DNA from: Myxococcales bacterium
GTDB taxonomy: Bacteria; Myxococcota; Myxococcia; Myxococcales; Myxococcaceae
Direction: 5' to 3'
Assembly (NCBI GenBank): GCA_016191815.1
Contig: JACPVI010000063.1
Span: 1 to 64,000 of the forward strand
DNA length: 64,000 bases
Part shown: piece by piece, positions 29,101 through 36,494 of the stretch
Position numbering within the stretch: the stretch's first letter is position 1
How the letters are laid out: each line of letters begins with the position of its first letter
The notes under the pieces: model-generated
Told to the model about the DNA's origin: nothing
The model's input: the letters and a program-made list of their open reading frames with translations, nothing else
The model's database searches: none
Program-made: the position numbers and the translations under genes

Positions 29101-29319
29101 CCGCCTCGGCCGGGGCTGGATGCCCACGTAGACGTTGGCGATGGCGTTCGCGCGGAGGCACTCGCGGACGAACGACTCCTCGTCGTCGAAGAAGCCGATG
29201 CCGAGGATGCCGGCCCCGCCCGGGCGGATGGCCCGGACCTCGCTCACGCCGTGGGGTGCATGCGCGAGCCAGCGGTAGGTCGCACGGATGACTTCTCCGT
29301 CTGGTCGGGGCGCCTCCAC
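26164..29319 (-). CDS. phage primase-helicase (AEP primase plus P-loop ATPase)
   Basis: 1051 residues. The N-terminal third is an archaeo-eukaryotic-type primase with metal motif VIDLDPVRPKD (near residue 105), SGNGAQLWFAVP and HDLARIIKVIGT. A cysteine cluster (CHSLQKLGYCRVNREPGARC, about 355-375) follows. The C-terminal half has Walker A WGTQGSGKSS (near 693) and Walker B PIFIDEYKPFD, as in phage D5/DnaB-like helicases. It would prime and unwind at the phage origin. There is no phage DNA polymerase in the window, so host polymerase is presumably recruited. It lies 6 bases from the helicase gene upstream. Confidence 0.82.
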   Translation of the reverse strand: MEAPRPDGEVIRATYRWLAHAPHGVSEVRAIRPGGAGILGIGFFDDEESFVRECLRANAIANVYVGIQPRPRRLLEMAANAIRPLKTGAGRKDVEVVTATVIDLDPVRPKDTASTEAELAAAITAGDAAAAWCEGQGLLRPRRMMSGNGAQLWFAVPPTALTEENREAVQANLRAFEAEVRSRVESEAIKVDSIHDLARIIKVIGTVSLKGEPSAERPHRTSVALDHIDRVEDGALAKRLLAPPPAATTTSNGAHRLPVLNQSPAATAKAHRTPEGEYHWESPVEMCGPVQRLWEQGEDDRSRAIFNMVRFFVHKGLGLDEITELVLEYDRRGLGKLAGRDGPAYIRQCYEKVIGTVREDGTVAPPCHSLQKLGYCRVNREPGARCEIYDYVFDIEKAVQAIPEDSPARELEYRLKPIFEAIAHRDPSMQGRYIDLLGKRFGLKQKDLRRSVTQAGERPHENGADASRAPNKAEPEDTIEGEVWEDTSCYYTMSARGETRYVSSFNITPQMRVETEDTEIILGSARTDKGTTVEALRLPLKAFHSKRDLIRHLPSADLQWTGSDNNVQGLLRVLARYPVPRRPGSTVLGDYKHGEHHLWLCPKGAITKDGFMNPSPVIYVPSGGSLDGRVQYPVADDDAFKAVADKVFEFLPRVNIPEVIVPVLGWFFAAPVKPRFMERVGSFPTLFIWGTQGSGKSSLVSDVFWPLSGIRDAEPYSATETEFALLKILTSTRSIPIFIDEYKPFDMPRHRLNTLHRYLRRLYRGETEERGRPDQTVNTYHLQAPLCVAGETRPTEAALLERILTTNPAKTTLEERQDFRAAFRELKALELGVFAPRYIQFCLGRDFDADLAVARAVAGKLLADRKVPIRVAENVTAMLLGVYLFEQFAEACGHALPADLGVREAVDAVLADVLETDHGVKNALDHFIDMLQVMAIQGELRHRVHYVFNDGVLFIHLESAYDSFRKHCKNIGYEGELVDLKALRRLIHENQRQGGYVTLEGERVYFGVNSNRRRAFGVDPTKTPMIDPESWPQEEEKDRGFGSSYSPRYGD

Positions 29320-29325
29320 TCCGCC

Positions 29326-30762
29326 CTACCCCTGTCCACCGGAGGCCGTGGACAACCTGTTGACACCCGGTGGATGGGCGCTCGTGAGCGAGGCCCTGAC
29401 GCCCAGCACCTCCGCGTAGAGCTTCCGCCGCTCGACGTGGTGGCGCCGGAGGATGGGGACGCGCCGGTCGACGAAGTCGAACAGCACCGCGCTCGCCTTG
29501 TCGGGGTGCGGGCGCATGAGCCGCCCGAGGCGCTGCATCGTCCGGCCGCGCGCCCGGCCCGGGTAGGCCAGGAAGACGCGCGAGAGGCGTGGCAGGTCGA
29601 GTCCCTCGTCGGCCAGGCTCGTGGCGACGAGCACCGCGAGCCGGCCCGCGCGCGCCTCGTCGAGCAGCTCCTTGCGCCGGTCCTTCGGCACCTGGCCGGT
29701 GAGCAGCGCCGCCGTCACGCCCGCCGCCGCGAGGCGCCGGACGAGCGCCTCGCAGTGGTCGATGCGGCCCGAGAGGACGAGGCACGTCTGGCCGGCGTGC
29801 GCCTCGTTGGCCACCGTCTCCGCGATGAGGGTGTTCCGGGCGTCGTCCGCCGCGAGCGCGGCGAGCATCGGGGCGTAGTCGTCCGCGCCGCCGTAGGCGT
29901 AGGTGAACTCCGTCTGGATGCTGCGGATCTCCGGCAGCGTCAGCACACCGGCGGCGACCAGCTCCTCGTGCGACACGACTGCGAGCGCCTCACCAAGGTA
30001 CAGCTCGAGGAGCGGGGTGAGGCCGTCCTCCCGCTCGGGCGTGGCGGTAAGCCCCAGCCGGTAGCGGGCCGGGCAGCGGCCGACGAGCTCGCGGAAGGTG
30101 CTCGCGGCCACGTGGTGGGCCTCGTCGAGGATGAGCAGGCCCGAGTTGCGCAGGAGCACCTCGAGCGCCGTCGGCGTCCAGCGGCTCAGCGCCTGGATGA
30201 CGCCGACCGTGACGCGGCCCAGCCGCGCCTCGCCGTCCCCGATGAGGCCTGCCTCGAGCCCCAGGAGCGACCGGAGCTCGCCGCGCCACTGCTCGGCCAG
30301 GTCGAGCGTATGGACCAGGATGATGGTCGGCGTGCGCAGGCGGGCGATGGCGCCGATGCCGACGCGCGTCTTGCCGCCGCCGCACGGGATGACCGCGGTC
30401 CCCTGCGTCACCGCGGCGAGACGCGCGACCGCCGCGTGCTGGTAGTCGCGCAGGGGCGGGCTGGGCAGCTCCAGGAGCCGCTCCGGCGGCAGCACCCGGC
30501 GGTCTTCGCACTCGATCGCCGTGTCCTCGATGGCCGCCAGCCGGCGCAGGACGTGGATGGCCCCGCGCGGCAGCCGCACCTCGCGCTCGTCGTCCTCGAC
30601 GAGGCAGAGCAGCTCGGGCTCGCCGCCCGGGTGAAGCCCGAGCCGGAGCCGGTCGAGGTAGGCCGGGTTGGGGAAAGACAGCGCGCGCCGCAGCCGCTCG
30701 AGGAGCTTCTCCGGCACCTCGCCGCGGCCCACGTGGAGGCAGGCATCAACCCGCACGCGCAT
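29326..30762 (-). CDS. superfamily 2 DEAD/DEAH helicase (UvsW/XPB-like)
   Basis: 478 residues. Walker A GTAVIPCGGGKTRVGIGA, DEAH box LLILDEAHHVAA, motif III LGLTATPEREDG, and C-terminal motifs VLVATSLADEGLDLPRLS and RTMQRLGRLMRPH. A 100-residue N-terminal part (VRLPRGAIHVLRRL) is likely a DNA-binding region. Phage members remodel forks and R-loops, switching origin-initiated to recombination-driven replication. ATG 30762 overlaps the end of the DinG-like gene by 17 bases. Confidence 0.85.
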   Translation of the reverse strand: MRVRVDACLHVGRGEVPEKLLERLRRALSFPNPAYLDRLRLGLHPGGEPELLCLVEDDEREVRLPRGAIHVLRRLAAIEDTAIECEDRRVLPPERLLELPSPPLRDYQHAAVARLAAVTQGTAVIPCGGGKTRVGIGAIARLRTPTIILVHTLDLAEQWRGELRSLLGLEAGLIGDGEARLGRVTVGVIQALSRWTPTALEVLLRNSGLLILDEAHHVAASTFRELVGRCPARYRLGLTATPEREDGLTPLLELYLGEALAVVSHEELVAAGVLTLPEIRSIQTEFTYAYGGADDYAPMLAALAADDARNTLIAETVANEAHAGQTCLVLSGRIDHCEALVRRLAAAGVTAALLTGQVPKDRRKELLDEARAGRLAVLVATSLADEGLDLPRLSRVFLAYPGRARGRTMQRLGRLMRPHPDKASAVLFDFVDRRVPILRRHHVERRKLYAEVLGVRASLTSAHPPGVNRLSTASGGQG

Positions 30763-32680
30763 CGCCAGCCTCCTCGAGGAACCGCGAGATGTTCTCCAGC
30801 CGCCGGGTGGTGAGCATCGGCGGCAGGCTCTTCAGGAACTGCCGGCCGTACGCCTTCTCCGCGATGCGCCGGTCGAGCAGCACCACCACGCCCACGTCCT
30901 TCTGGCTGCGGATGAGGCGCCCGACGCCCTGGCGCAGGGTGATGATGGCCTTGGGCACGAGGTAGTTCTGGAAGGCGCGCGGGTCGCGCTCGCAGATGGC
31001 GTCGATGACCGGGTCCTCCGGGTGCGGGAAGGGCAGCTTGTCGATGACGAGCCCGGTCAGCGCCTCGCCCGGCACGTCGATGCCGGTCCAGAAGCTGTCG
31101 GTGCCGAGCAGGACGGAGGAGATGTCCTCCTTGAAGATGCGGGTCAGCTCGGCACGCGGTAGCTCCCCCTGCCGCAGGACCCGGTGGCCGTTGCCCACCA
31201 CGCGCTCGTACACGGCGTTGAGGTTCTTGTAGGAGGTGAAGAGCCCCAGCGTGCGGCCGTTGCACAGCTCAATGACGCGACGGACGACTTCGGCCACGGC
31301 GCCGACGAAGGTGGGCTCCCGTGGATCCGGCAGGCCCTCGGGCACAATCAGCAGCGCCTGGCGCTCGAAGTCGAACGGCGTCTCGGCCACGACCTCGAGC
31401 GCGCCGTCGGGCACGCCCACCTCCCGCCGGACAAAGTCGAAGGTCCCCGCCGCGGTGAGCGTCGCGGAGACGAGCGTCACCGAGTCCGTCTGCTCGAACA
31501 GCTCGGCGCGCAGGACCGCGCTCACGTCGACTGGCTTGGCCTTTAGGCGCGCGCGCCCCTTGCCGTCGAGGTCGATCCAGTAGACTTTGCCCGGGTCTGC
31601 CTGTTGAACGGCCTCCGTGATGCGCTCCGCCGCGGTCGTGGCGAGCCGGTAGGCGTTGCGTGCGGTGGCTCTCTTCTCCCGCTCGAGTCCCTCGTCCTCG
31701 ACCCGCGCGAGCGCCTTGCTAGCGAGCACCCGCAGCTCGCCCACCACCGTGGTGGTGTCGGCGAAGCCCGGCGTCTTCAGCCGGCGGCGGTACGCCGGCG
31801 AGCGGGCGAACGAGGCCACGCGGGAGAAGAACGCCTCGGCCTCGCGCCGCAGCCGGTCCGCGAGCTTCTTGTCTCCGAAGTCGGCCGCGTAGCGCGCGAG
31901 CCTGCCGACGCTGTGCTCGGAGACGCTGAAGCCGAAGAAGTCGCGGGCGATCTCCGCCGCCTCGTGGGCCTCGTCCAGCACCAGGAGGTCGAACGAGGGC
32001 AGCACCAAGTCCTGGCCCGTCTCGCGCCGCACCGCGAGGTGCGCGAAGAGCAGGTGGTAGTTGGTGACGACGATGTCGGCCGCCTTCGCCGTCTCCTTCG
32101 CGCGCTCGGAGAAGCACGTCTCCCGAAAGCGGCACTCCTCGCCCTTGCACTCGTCCGAGGTGACTGAGACCTTCGACCACACCTGCGGCAGCGGCACGAA
32201 GGAGAGCTCGGACATGTCGCCGGTCGCCGTCCCCTTCGCCCAGGCGAGGACGGCGTCCATCTGCCGGTCCTGCTCGTCGTCGTAGAGCCCGGAGAGCTCG
32301 CCGCGCCCCTCGGACTCGGCCGCGCGGTCGCTGCACCAGTAGTTGTTCCTCCCCTTGAGGAGCGCGAAGGAGAACTTCCACGGCAGCACCTCGGCGAGCA
32401 TCGGCAGGTCCTTGGTGACGAGCTGCTCCTGGAGCGCGATGTTCGCCGTCGCGATGACGACGCGCTTCTTGTGGTGGTGCGCGTGGTAGACGGCCGGGAC
32501 GCCGTAGGCGACGCCCTTGCCGGTGCCGCACGGCCCCTCACCCAGTGCGTGTCGCTCCTCACGCATCGCCTGGTCGACGATGCGGGAGAGGGCCACCTGG
32601 CCGTCCCGCATCTCGTAGCCGGGGAAGCGCGCGGCGAACAGGCCGTCCTTCCCAAAGACCTCATCGAGGTAGTCGCTCAT
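30746..32680 (-). CDS. DinG/Rad3-type iron-sulfur helicase
   Basis: 644 residues. Walker A GEGPCGTGKGVAYGVPA; four cysteines of the Fe-S domain in NNYWCSDRA...DECKGEECRFRETCF; ADIVVTNYHLLFAHL; DEAH box LLVLDEAHEAAEI; C-terminal helicase motifs FWTGIDVPG and QGVGRLIRSQKDVG. It unwinds 5' to 3' and can clear DNA-RNA hybrids. ATG 32680 is chosen over an upstream extension because sequence similarity begins at MSDYLDEVF and a GGGAGA site precedes it. It is part of the replication operon. Confidence 0.87.
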   Translation of the reverse strand: MSDYLDEVFGKDGLFAARFPGYEMRDGQVALSRIVDQAMREERHALGEGPCGTGKGVAYGVPAVYHAHHHKKRVVIATANIALQEQLVTKDLPMLAEVLPWKFSFALLKGRNNYWCSDRAAESEGRGELSGLYDDEQDRQMDAVLAWAKGTATGDMSELSFVPLPQVWSKVSVTSDECKGEECRFRETCFSERAKETAKAADIVVTNYHLLFAHLAVRRETGQDLVLPSFDLLVLDEAHEAAEIARDFFGFSVSEHSVGRLARYAADFGDKKLADRLRREAEAFFSRVASFARSPAYRRRLKTPGFADTTTVVGELRVLASKALARVEDEGLEREKRATARNAYRLATTAAERITEAVQQADPGKVYWIDLDGKGRARLKAKPVDVSAVLRAELFEQTDSVTLVSATLTAAGTFDFVRREVGVPDGALEVVAETPFDFERQALLIVPEGLPDPREPTFVGAVAEVVRRVIELCNGRTLGLFTSYKNLNAVYERVVGNGHRVLRQGELPRAELTRIFKEDISSVLLGTDSFWTGIDVPGEALTGLVIDKLPFPHPEDPVIDAICERDPRAFQNYLVPKAIITLRQGVGRLIRSQKDVGVVVLLDRRIAEKAYGRQFLKSLPPMLTTRRLENISRFLEEAGDARAG

Positions 32681-32704
32681 GGAGTCATCTCCCGGCCACG
32701 GGAG

Positions 32705-32772
32705 CTCTCCGGTCGGCGGACGCGCGGACCTGCGGCTTGGCCGCCCGGCACGCGCCATCCGCCGCCGGAGAG
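32705..32772. terminator. long hairpin in the replication operon
   Basis: CTCTCCGGTCGGCGGA (32705-32720) pairs with TCCGCCGCCGGAGAG (32758-32772) with one bulge, enclosing a GC-rich loop. It fills the 118-base gap between the SSB-like gene and the DinG-like gene. With no T tract, it may attenuate rather than stop transcription. Confidence 0.45.
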
Positions 32773-32798
32773 ATCCGACGCGGCGCCGGCGTGCCGGC

Positions 32799-33539
32799 TC
32801 AGCTGAAAGGGTCGACGTCGCCGCCGCTCTTGGTCGCCTTGAACTCCCCCTCGAGCGTGTCGAGGTAGGCCACCGCCTTCTCCACCTGCGCGGCCGGGAG
32901 GTCCTTGATGCGCGCGACGCCGAACTTCTTGCAGAAGCGGTCGACGGCGTCCTTGGGCAGCGCCTTCAGCACCACCGCGATGGACTGCGCGGTCTTCGGC
33001 TCGACCGTGTCACCGCCCTTCTTGTCGTAGCTGCCGAGCGCGCCGCCCTCGCTTCCGCCCCCGCCGGCGCTGTCGCCGTAGAGCTTCTCGAGGTCGTGCT
33101 GCGGCAGCGCCTGGAACTCCTTCTGCTGCTCGGGCGTGAGCTGGTGTTCGGGCAGGAGGGAGTACGTCGTCTTCGGGTCCTTGGCGGCCCCGTGGCGCTG
33201 CACCTCGAAGGCCCACTTGTCGAGGCCGTACTTCGCCCGGATCTGAACGAGGTCCTTGAAGAAGACCACGCCCTGCTCGAGGACCTTGACCTCCTTGGTG
33301 TCGTAGAGCGCGACGTTGAGCGCGACGCGGAGCGAGGGCTTGAGGCCCTGCGCCTTCAGCTTCTCGTCGAACGGCATGTACTTGCCGTCGACGAAGCAGA
33401 CCTCGCGCGGATACGGCTCGCCGAGGAACACCACGACGGCCTTGTCACCGTCGCCTGCCAGCTTCACCCACTGCCCTCCGCCCTGGTCGTGCTTCTTCGC
33501 CAGCTCCTCGGTCTGCTGCCACATGTTGCTCGGTGCCAT
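32799..33539 (-). CDS. single-stranded DNA-binding protein candidate (phage gp32-like)
   Basis: 246 residues. It has VKLAGDGDKAVVVFLGEPYP, VCFVDGKYMPFD, LKPSLRVALNVALYD and VLEQGVVFFKDLVQIRAKY, a beta-rich pattern I associate with phage gp32-like proteins, and ends VDPFS, an acidic/aromatic tail like those that recruit partners. A Gly/Ser-rich linker separates a helical C-terminal part. The ATG follows AAGGAGGAG. It sits upstream of the helicases and primase. SSB function is likely but rests on remembered family resemblance. Confidence 0.65.
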   Translation of the reverse strand: MAPSNMWQQTEELAKKHDQGGGQWVKLAGDGDKAVVVFLGEPYPREVCFVDGKYMPFDEKLKAQGLKPSLRVALNVALYDTKEVKVLEQGVVFFKDLVQIRAKYGLDKWAFEVQRHGAAKDPKTTYSLLPEHQLTPEQQKEFQALPQHDLEKLYGDSAGGGGSEGGALGSYDKKGGDTVEPKTAQSIAVVLKALPKDAVDRFCKKFGVARIKDLPAAQVEKAVAYLDTLEGEFKATKSGGDVDPFS

Positions 33540-33542
33540 GGT

Positions 33543-33740
33543 TCACTCCTCCTTCTGGTTGGGCTCCCGCCGGTACACGGCGAAGAGCGGGGTTCCGTCG
33601 GAGGCGTCACCGGCCTCCTCGATGTGAAAATCCGAGCCGGGGACGAGCACCTGCTCGATTTCCCAGCGTCGGAAGAGCCCCGGCAGCCGGATGAACTGCT
33701 CCGGGTCCGACTGCGGGGTGGGGGTCTCGTTCTCGTTCAT
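33543..33740 (-). CDS. small phage protein
   Basis: 65 residues (EQFIRLPGLFRRWEIEQVLV, PLFAVYRREPNQKEE). Its stop lies within the spacer of the next gene's ribosome site and its ATG overlaps the previous stop, so it is translationally coupled to both. No domain was recognised. Confidence 0.6.
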   Translation of the reverse strand: MNENETPTPQSDPEQFIRLPGLFRRWEIEQVLVPGSDFHIEEAGDASDGTPLFAVYRREPNQKEE

Positions 33741-34000
33741 CGCGGGTCCTCCTCGGTGTCGATGAGCCGGAGGAGGCCCGCGATCGCCGGGTGCGGCGCG
33801 AGCGCCGTGCCCGGGCCCGCGGCGCTCGCCGCTCCACCGCCGGACCGGTTCTTCCGGGCGCGGCGGTAGGCGCGGTCGAGGCCCCGGGCGACCTGGCAGA
33901 CGGTCTCGTCGTCCGTCTTCCGGACGGCGAAGACGCCGCCCAGGACGAGCACAACGTCTCGGAAAAGCTCGGAGAGTTCGTCGTTGGGTCGGGCGGCCAT
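33737..34000 (-). CDS. small helical phage protein, first gene of the replication operon
   Basis: 87 residues: MAARPNDELSELFRDVVLVLGGVFAVRK, then a basic helix VARGLDRAYRRARKNRSG and GLLRLIDTEEDPR (shown in parts). ATG 34000 is preceded by GGAGGAAG. An earlier in-frame GTG would run through the phage-type promoter, so I use 34000. It opens the operon that leads to SSB, helicases and primase. Confidence 0.6.
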   Translation of the reverse strand: MAARPNDELSELFRDVVLVLGGVFAVRKTDDETVCQVARGLDRAYRRARKNRSGGGAASAAGPGTALAPHPAIAGLLRLIDTEEDPR

Positions 34001-34030
34001 CAGGGCTTCCTCCGTTTCGGTCGACCTTGA

Positions 34031-34059
34031 AAACGCAGCCTCGGGTCCGAACTGGGACA
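34031..34059 (-). promoter_or_regulatory. phage-type promoter B (replication operon)
   Basis: On the minus strand: TGTCCC (34054-34059), 17 bases, GCGTTT (34031-34036), 31 bases before the ATG at 34000. It shares CTGTCCCAGTTCG and AGGCTGCGTTTTC with the other copies. Confidence 0.7.
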
Positions 34060-34068
34060 GGTCGCCGT

Positions 34069-34842
34069 TCACCGCGGCCGGCCCAGGTGGCGCCGCAGCC
34101 GCTCGAAGGCGCGCTGCACGCGCTTACGCGCCGCCTCGTGCGTGAGCCCCAGCCGCTCGCCGAGCAGCCGCTGGCTCTGGCCGTAGATGGCGGCGCCGAT
34201 AACCAGGTCGGTGTCGTCGCCGACGATGGGCAGGAGGTGCCGCCGGATGACGGCCACCTCCTCCTCGTCCGGGAGGTCGCCCTTCAGGCCGAACTGCGAA
34301 CGCGGAGGCGGGTCCTCCGACTCGATGGGACCGACCGCGCCCAGGGCGCTCTTATCCGTGAGCTCCGCCCGGCGGGTCTGGTCCGCCCAGACCCGCCGAC
34401 GGCGCTTGACGACGTCACGCTCGGTGCCCCGCGCCAGCCATGCAGCGACGCGACTCACGCGGGCGACATCGAGGCGTTCGATGAGCGCGGTCAGCGCGTC
34501 GCCGATGTCCGAGACGAGCTCGTCAGCGGCCTCCGGGTAGAGTCGGACGCGACGGCGGAAGATGCGGTCGAGCACAGGCCACAGGCCCAGCCACAGGAGG
34601 GACGACGCGAGCTCCGCCCCGTTCCCCCCGGCCTTCACCGTCTCGACCAGCGCCGCGTAGACGGCGTCCTTCTCGTCGAGGTCCCCGTCCTTTCGGTGCA
34701 GGTGATCGACGAACGAGACCGGATCTTCGAAGGCGCGCAGCACCTCGTGGCGCCGCTTCATCTCGTTGAACTGCTGCTCCGCTGCCAGGGTACGAACCGA
34801 ACGCATGAGGCTCGCGTGAAGAGCCTCCCAACCGGCGCGCAT
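34069..34842 (-). CDS. phage-encoded sigma-70-family factor
   Basis: 257 residues. The region-2-like half is LLWLGLWPVLDRIFRRRVRL, DELVSDIGDALTALIERL and VAAWLARGTERDVVKRRRR. The region-4-like HTH at the C-terminus is YGQSQRLLGERLGLTHEAAR followed by KRVQRAFERLRRHLGR. The two are joined by an acidic linker, as in ECF-type factors. It should redirect host RNA polymerase to phage promoters. A matching two-part promoter lies 75 bases upstream of its own ATG and at three other operons. The assignment is by motif; direct promoter recognition is inferred. Confidence 0.75.
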   Translation of the reverse strand: MRAGWEALHASLMRSVRTLAAEQQFNEMKRRHEVLRAFEDPVSFVDHLHRKDGDLDEKDAVYAALVETVKAGGNGAELASSLLWLGLWPVLDRIFRRRVRLYPEAADELVSDIGDALTALIERLDVARVSRVAAWLARGTERDVVKRRRRVWADQTRRAELTDKSALGAVGPIESEDPPPRSQFGLKGDLPDEEEVAVIRRHLLPIVGDDTDLVIGAAIYGQSQRLLGERLGLTHEAARKRVQRAFERLRRHLGRPR

Positions 34843-34916
34843 GGGCGCCCGCCTTTCCGGCCGGGCGTCACGCGCTCACGGAGGGCCGAGCTAAGGCGTC
34901 ATGCGCTCTGGTTTGA

Positions 34917-34946
34917 AAACGCGGTCTGACCGCGCGAACTGGGACA
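34917..34946 (-). promoter_or_regulatory. phage-type promoter C (sigma gene)
   Basis: On the minus strand: TGTCCC (34941-34946), 18 bases, GCGTTT (34917-34922), about 75 bases before the sigma gene. It is the most diverged copy (AGACCGCGTTTT) and has one extra spacer base. It starts right after the com stop, so the sigma gene can be transcribed alone and may be autoactivated. Confidence 0.65.
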
Positions 34947-34947
34947 G

Positions 34948-35160
34948 CTACGCGGTCGCCACCTCGGGCCGCGCCGTCGTGGAGAGCCGCAGGACGTTCA
35001 ACTTCCGGCAGCTCCGCCGGTAGCAGACGAGCGCGGCGTGGAACTCACCGTCGAAGGTGGCTTGCAGCTCGCCGCGCCGGATGGTGAGGCCGCTCTCGTC
35101 GACGGCGGCGAGCAGGATGCCGCACGCCTTGCAACGGACTTCTCTGGGCTGGGTTCGCAT
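34948..35160 (-). CDS. Com-like zinc-binding protein
   Basis: 70 residues with VRCKACGILLAAVD near the start and LVCYRRSCRKLNVL near the end. The CXXC plus CX4-5C layout matches the Mu Com family of small translational regulators. In Mu, Com opens an RNA structure to allow translation of the mom modification gene; here no mom neighbour is seen. ATG 35160 has ACGGAGG upstream, directly below an 8-base-pair hairpin. Confidence 0.75.
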   Translation of the reverse strand: MRTQPREVRCKACGILLAAVDESGLTIRRGELQATFDGEFHAALVCYRRSCRKLNVLRLSTTARPEVATA

Positions 35161-35174
35161 CGAAGACCTCCGTG

Positions 35175-35195
35175 GCCCGCGGGAAATCCGCGGGC
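35175..35195 (-). promoter_or_regulatory. hairpin abutting the com ribosome site
   Basis: GCCCGCGG (35175-35182) and CCGCGGGC (35188-35195) form a perfect 8-bp stem with a 5-base loop. In the minus-strand transcript it ends immediately before the CACGGAGG of com. Between here and 35285 there is only a purine-rich tract. Confidence 0.5.
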
Positions 35196-35285
35196 GTTAC
35201 GGGGGCCAGGTTCGAGGCGAGAGGGAGGGGGGAGTCGAAGGTGGGAAAGGGGCGGTTGTCCCCCATCCCTACGGCGGCTGTTCCC

Positions 35286-36494
35286 CTATCCCCTGGGAGC
35301 AGTCGGGAGCTGGGTCAGGCCGAGCTTCCTGATGCCGTCGACGAGCTTCTTGGAGACCGCGCGCGAGTGCGCGAGGTTCTTCTCCAGCACGGCCGCACCG
35401 GGCGTCCGCCGTCGCTCGCCGGACTTGGTCGTCGTCTGCTGCTCGCCGACGAAGCGGAAGTCGGCGAGGCTGGCGTCGAAGACGATGTGATGCGGGTCGA
35501 GGGCGAGCCGGACAGTCGAGTTCCGGTCGGGCGAGGTCTTCACCAGCGCCGCGCGCTCGGCCTCGTTGAGCTGCGGGTGGTCGTGCTTGCGTAGCTCCTC
35601 GCGCAGCTTCTCGAGGCCTTTGGCCTTATCGTCCGCGACTTGGAGCTTCACCATCTTGGTCCACCCGCCCTCCTCGACGTCTTTGTCGAAGGCGCGCACG
35701 GTCGCGAGGTAGAGGAGGCGCAGGAACTTGAGGTCGCTCTTCTGGAAGCCGCCGAACTCGTGCCCGTTGATGCGGACCAGGTGGCGCTGGCCGGGGACGG
35801 TGGAGAACTCCAGCGTCACCTCGTCGAAGATGGCCTTGGGGTCGGTCGGGCGTCGCTCGCGGTAGCGCGGGTCCAGGATGTCGAGGGCGCGCCAGAGCTC
35901 CAGATCGCCGCTGGCGTTGTCCGGGATGTCGAGCACGGCCACGCGCGCGCTTGCAGGGAAGCTCGTCGCGGGCTGGTCGAGGAGCACCACCAGTCCGTCG
36001 CCGCCGAGCTTCTGCCGCAGGCCGAGGCAGACCTCGTTGAGTGCGGCCACCGGCTGCAGCATGAGCACCACCGGCAGGCGCATGCCGCGGCGGGAGAGGG
36101 TGCCAAGCGGCAGGATGGCGCCGCCCGCGGCGGCGTCGAGCTGCTCGAGGATGTTCCTCTTGCGCAGTGCTGCCGCCACGTCGCCGAGCCATGCCGGGAC
36201 GTCCAGGTGGTAGACGACGAGGTCACGCCTTTGCAGGCGGAGCGGGGGGCACTCGGCCGGGCTGTTGCCGCACACCGCGACGATGTCGTCCGGCGCATGG
36301 ACGACGACCCTGCGTGGGCAGTGGTCGCCGCCCGGGCTCGGGCACGGGAAGGCCTCGGCCAACCTCTGCTCCGGCTTCAGGAAGCTCCGGATGCGCTCGA
36401 GGTCTGGGCCGAGCCGCTCCCGCCACTCCGCTTCGACGCCGGCGGGGACCGCCGCCGACTCAAGCGCTCGCCACAGCCGCCTGAACTCGCGCAT
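35286..36494 (-). CDS. uncharacterised protein, second gene of an XRE/ImmA-linked pair
   Basis: 402 residues. The N-terminal part has cysteines (EAFPCPSPGGDHCPRRVV, AVCGNSPAECPPLRL) followed by LVVYHLDVPAWLGDVAAALR, GLVVLLDQPATSF and VAVLDIPDNASGDLEL. The C-terminal 150 residues are basic and helical (KFLRLLYLATVRAFDKDVEE, MVKLQVADDKAKGLEKLREE). A conserved catalytic motif is not evident. It overlaps its upstream partner by 35 bases, so the two are a unit. Its place between Com and the XRE/ImmA switch suggests lysogenic cargo, perhaps defence; this is inference. Confidence 0.65.
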   Translation of the reverse strand: MREFRRLWRALESAAVPAGVEAEWRERLGPDLERIRSFLKPEQRLAEAFPCPSPGGDHCPRRVVVHAPDDIVAVCGNSPAECPPLRLQRRDLVVYHLDVPAWLGDVAAALRKRNILEQLDAAAGGAILPLGTLSRRGMRLPVVLMLQPVAALNEVCLGLRQKLGGDGLVVLLDQPATSFPASARVAVLDIPDNASGDLELWRALDILDPRYRERRPTDPKAIFDEVTLEFSTVPGQRHLVRINGHEFGGFQKSDLKFLRLLYLATVRAFDKDVEEGGWTKMVKLQVADDKAKGLEKLREELRKHDHPQLNEAERAALVKTSPDRNSTVRLALDPHHIVFDASLADFRFVGEQQTTTKSGERRRTPGAAVLEKNLAHSRAVSKKLVDGIRKLGLTQLPTAPRG

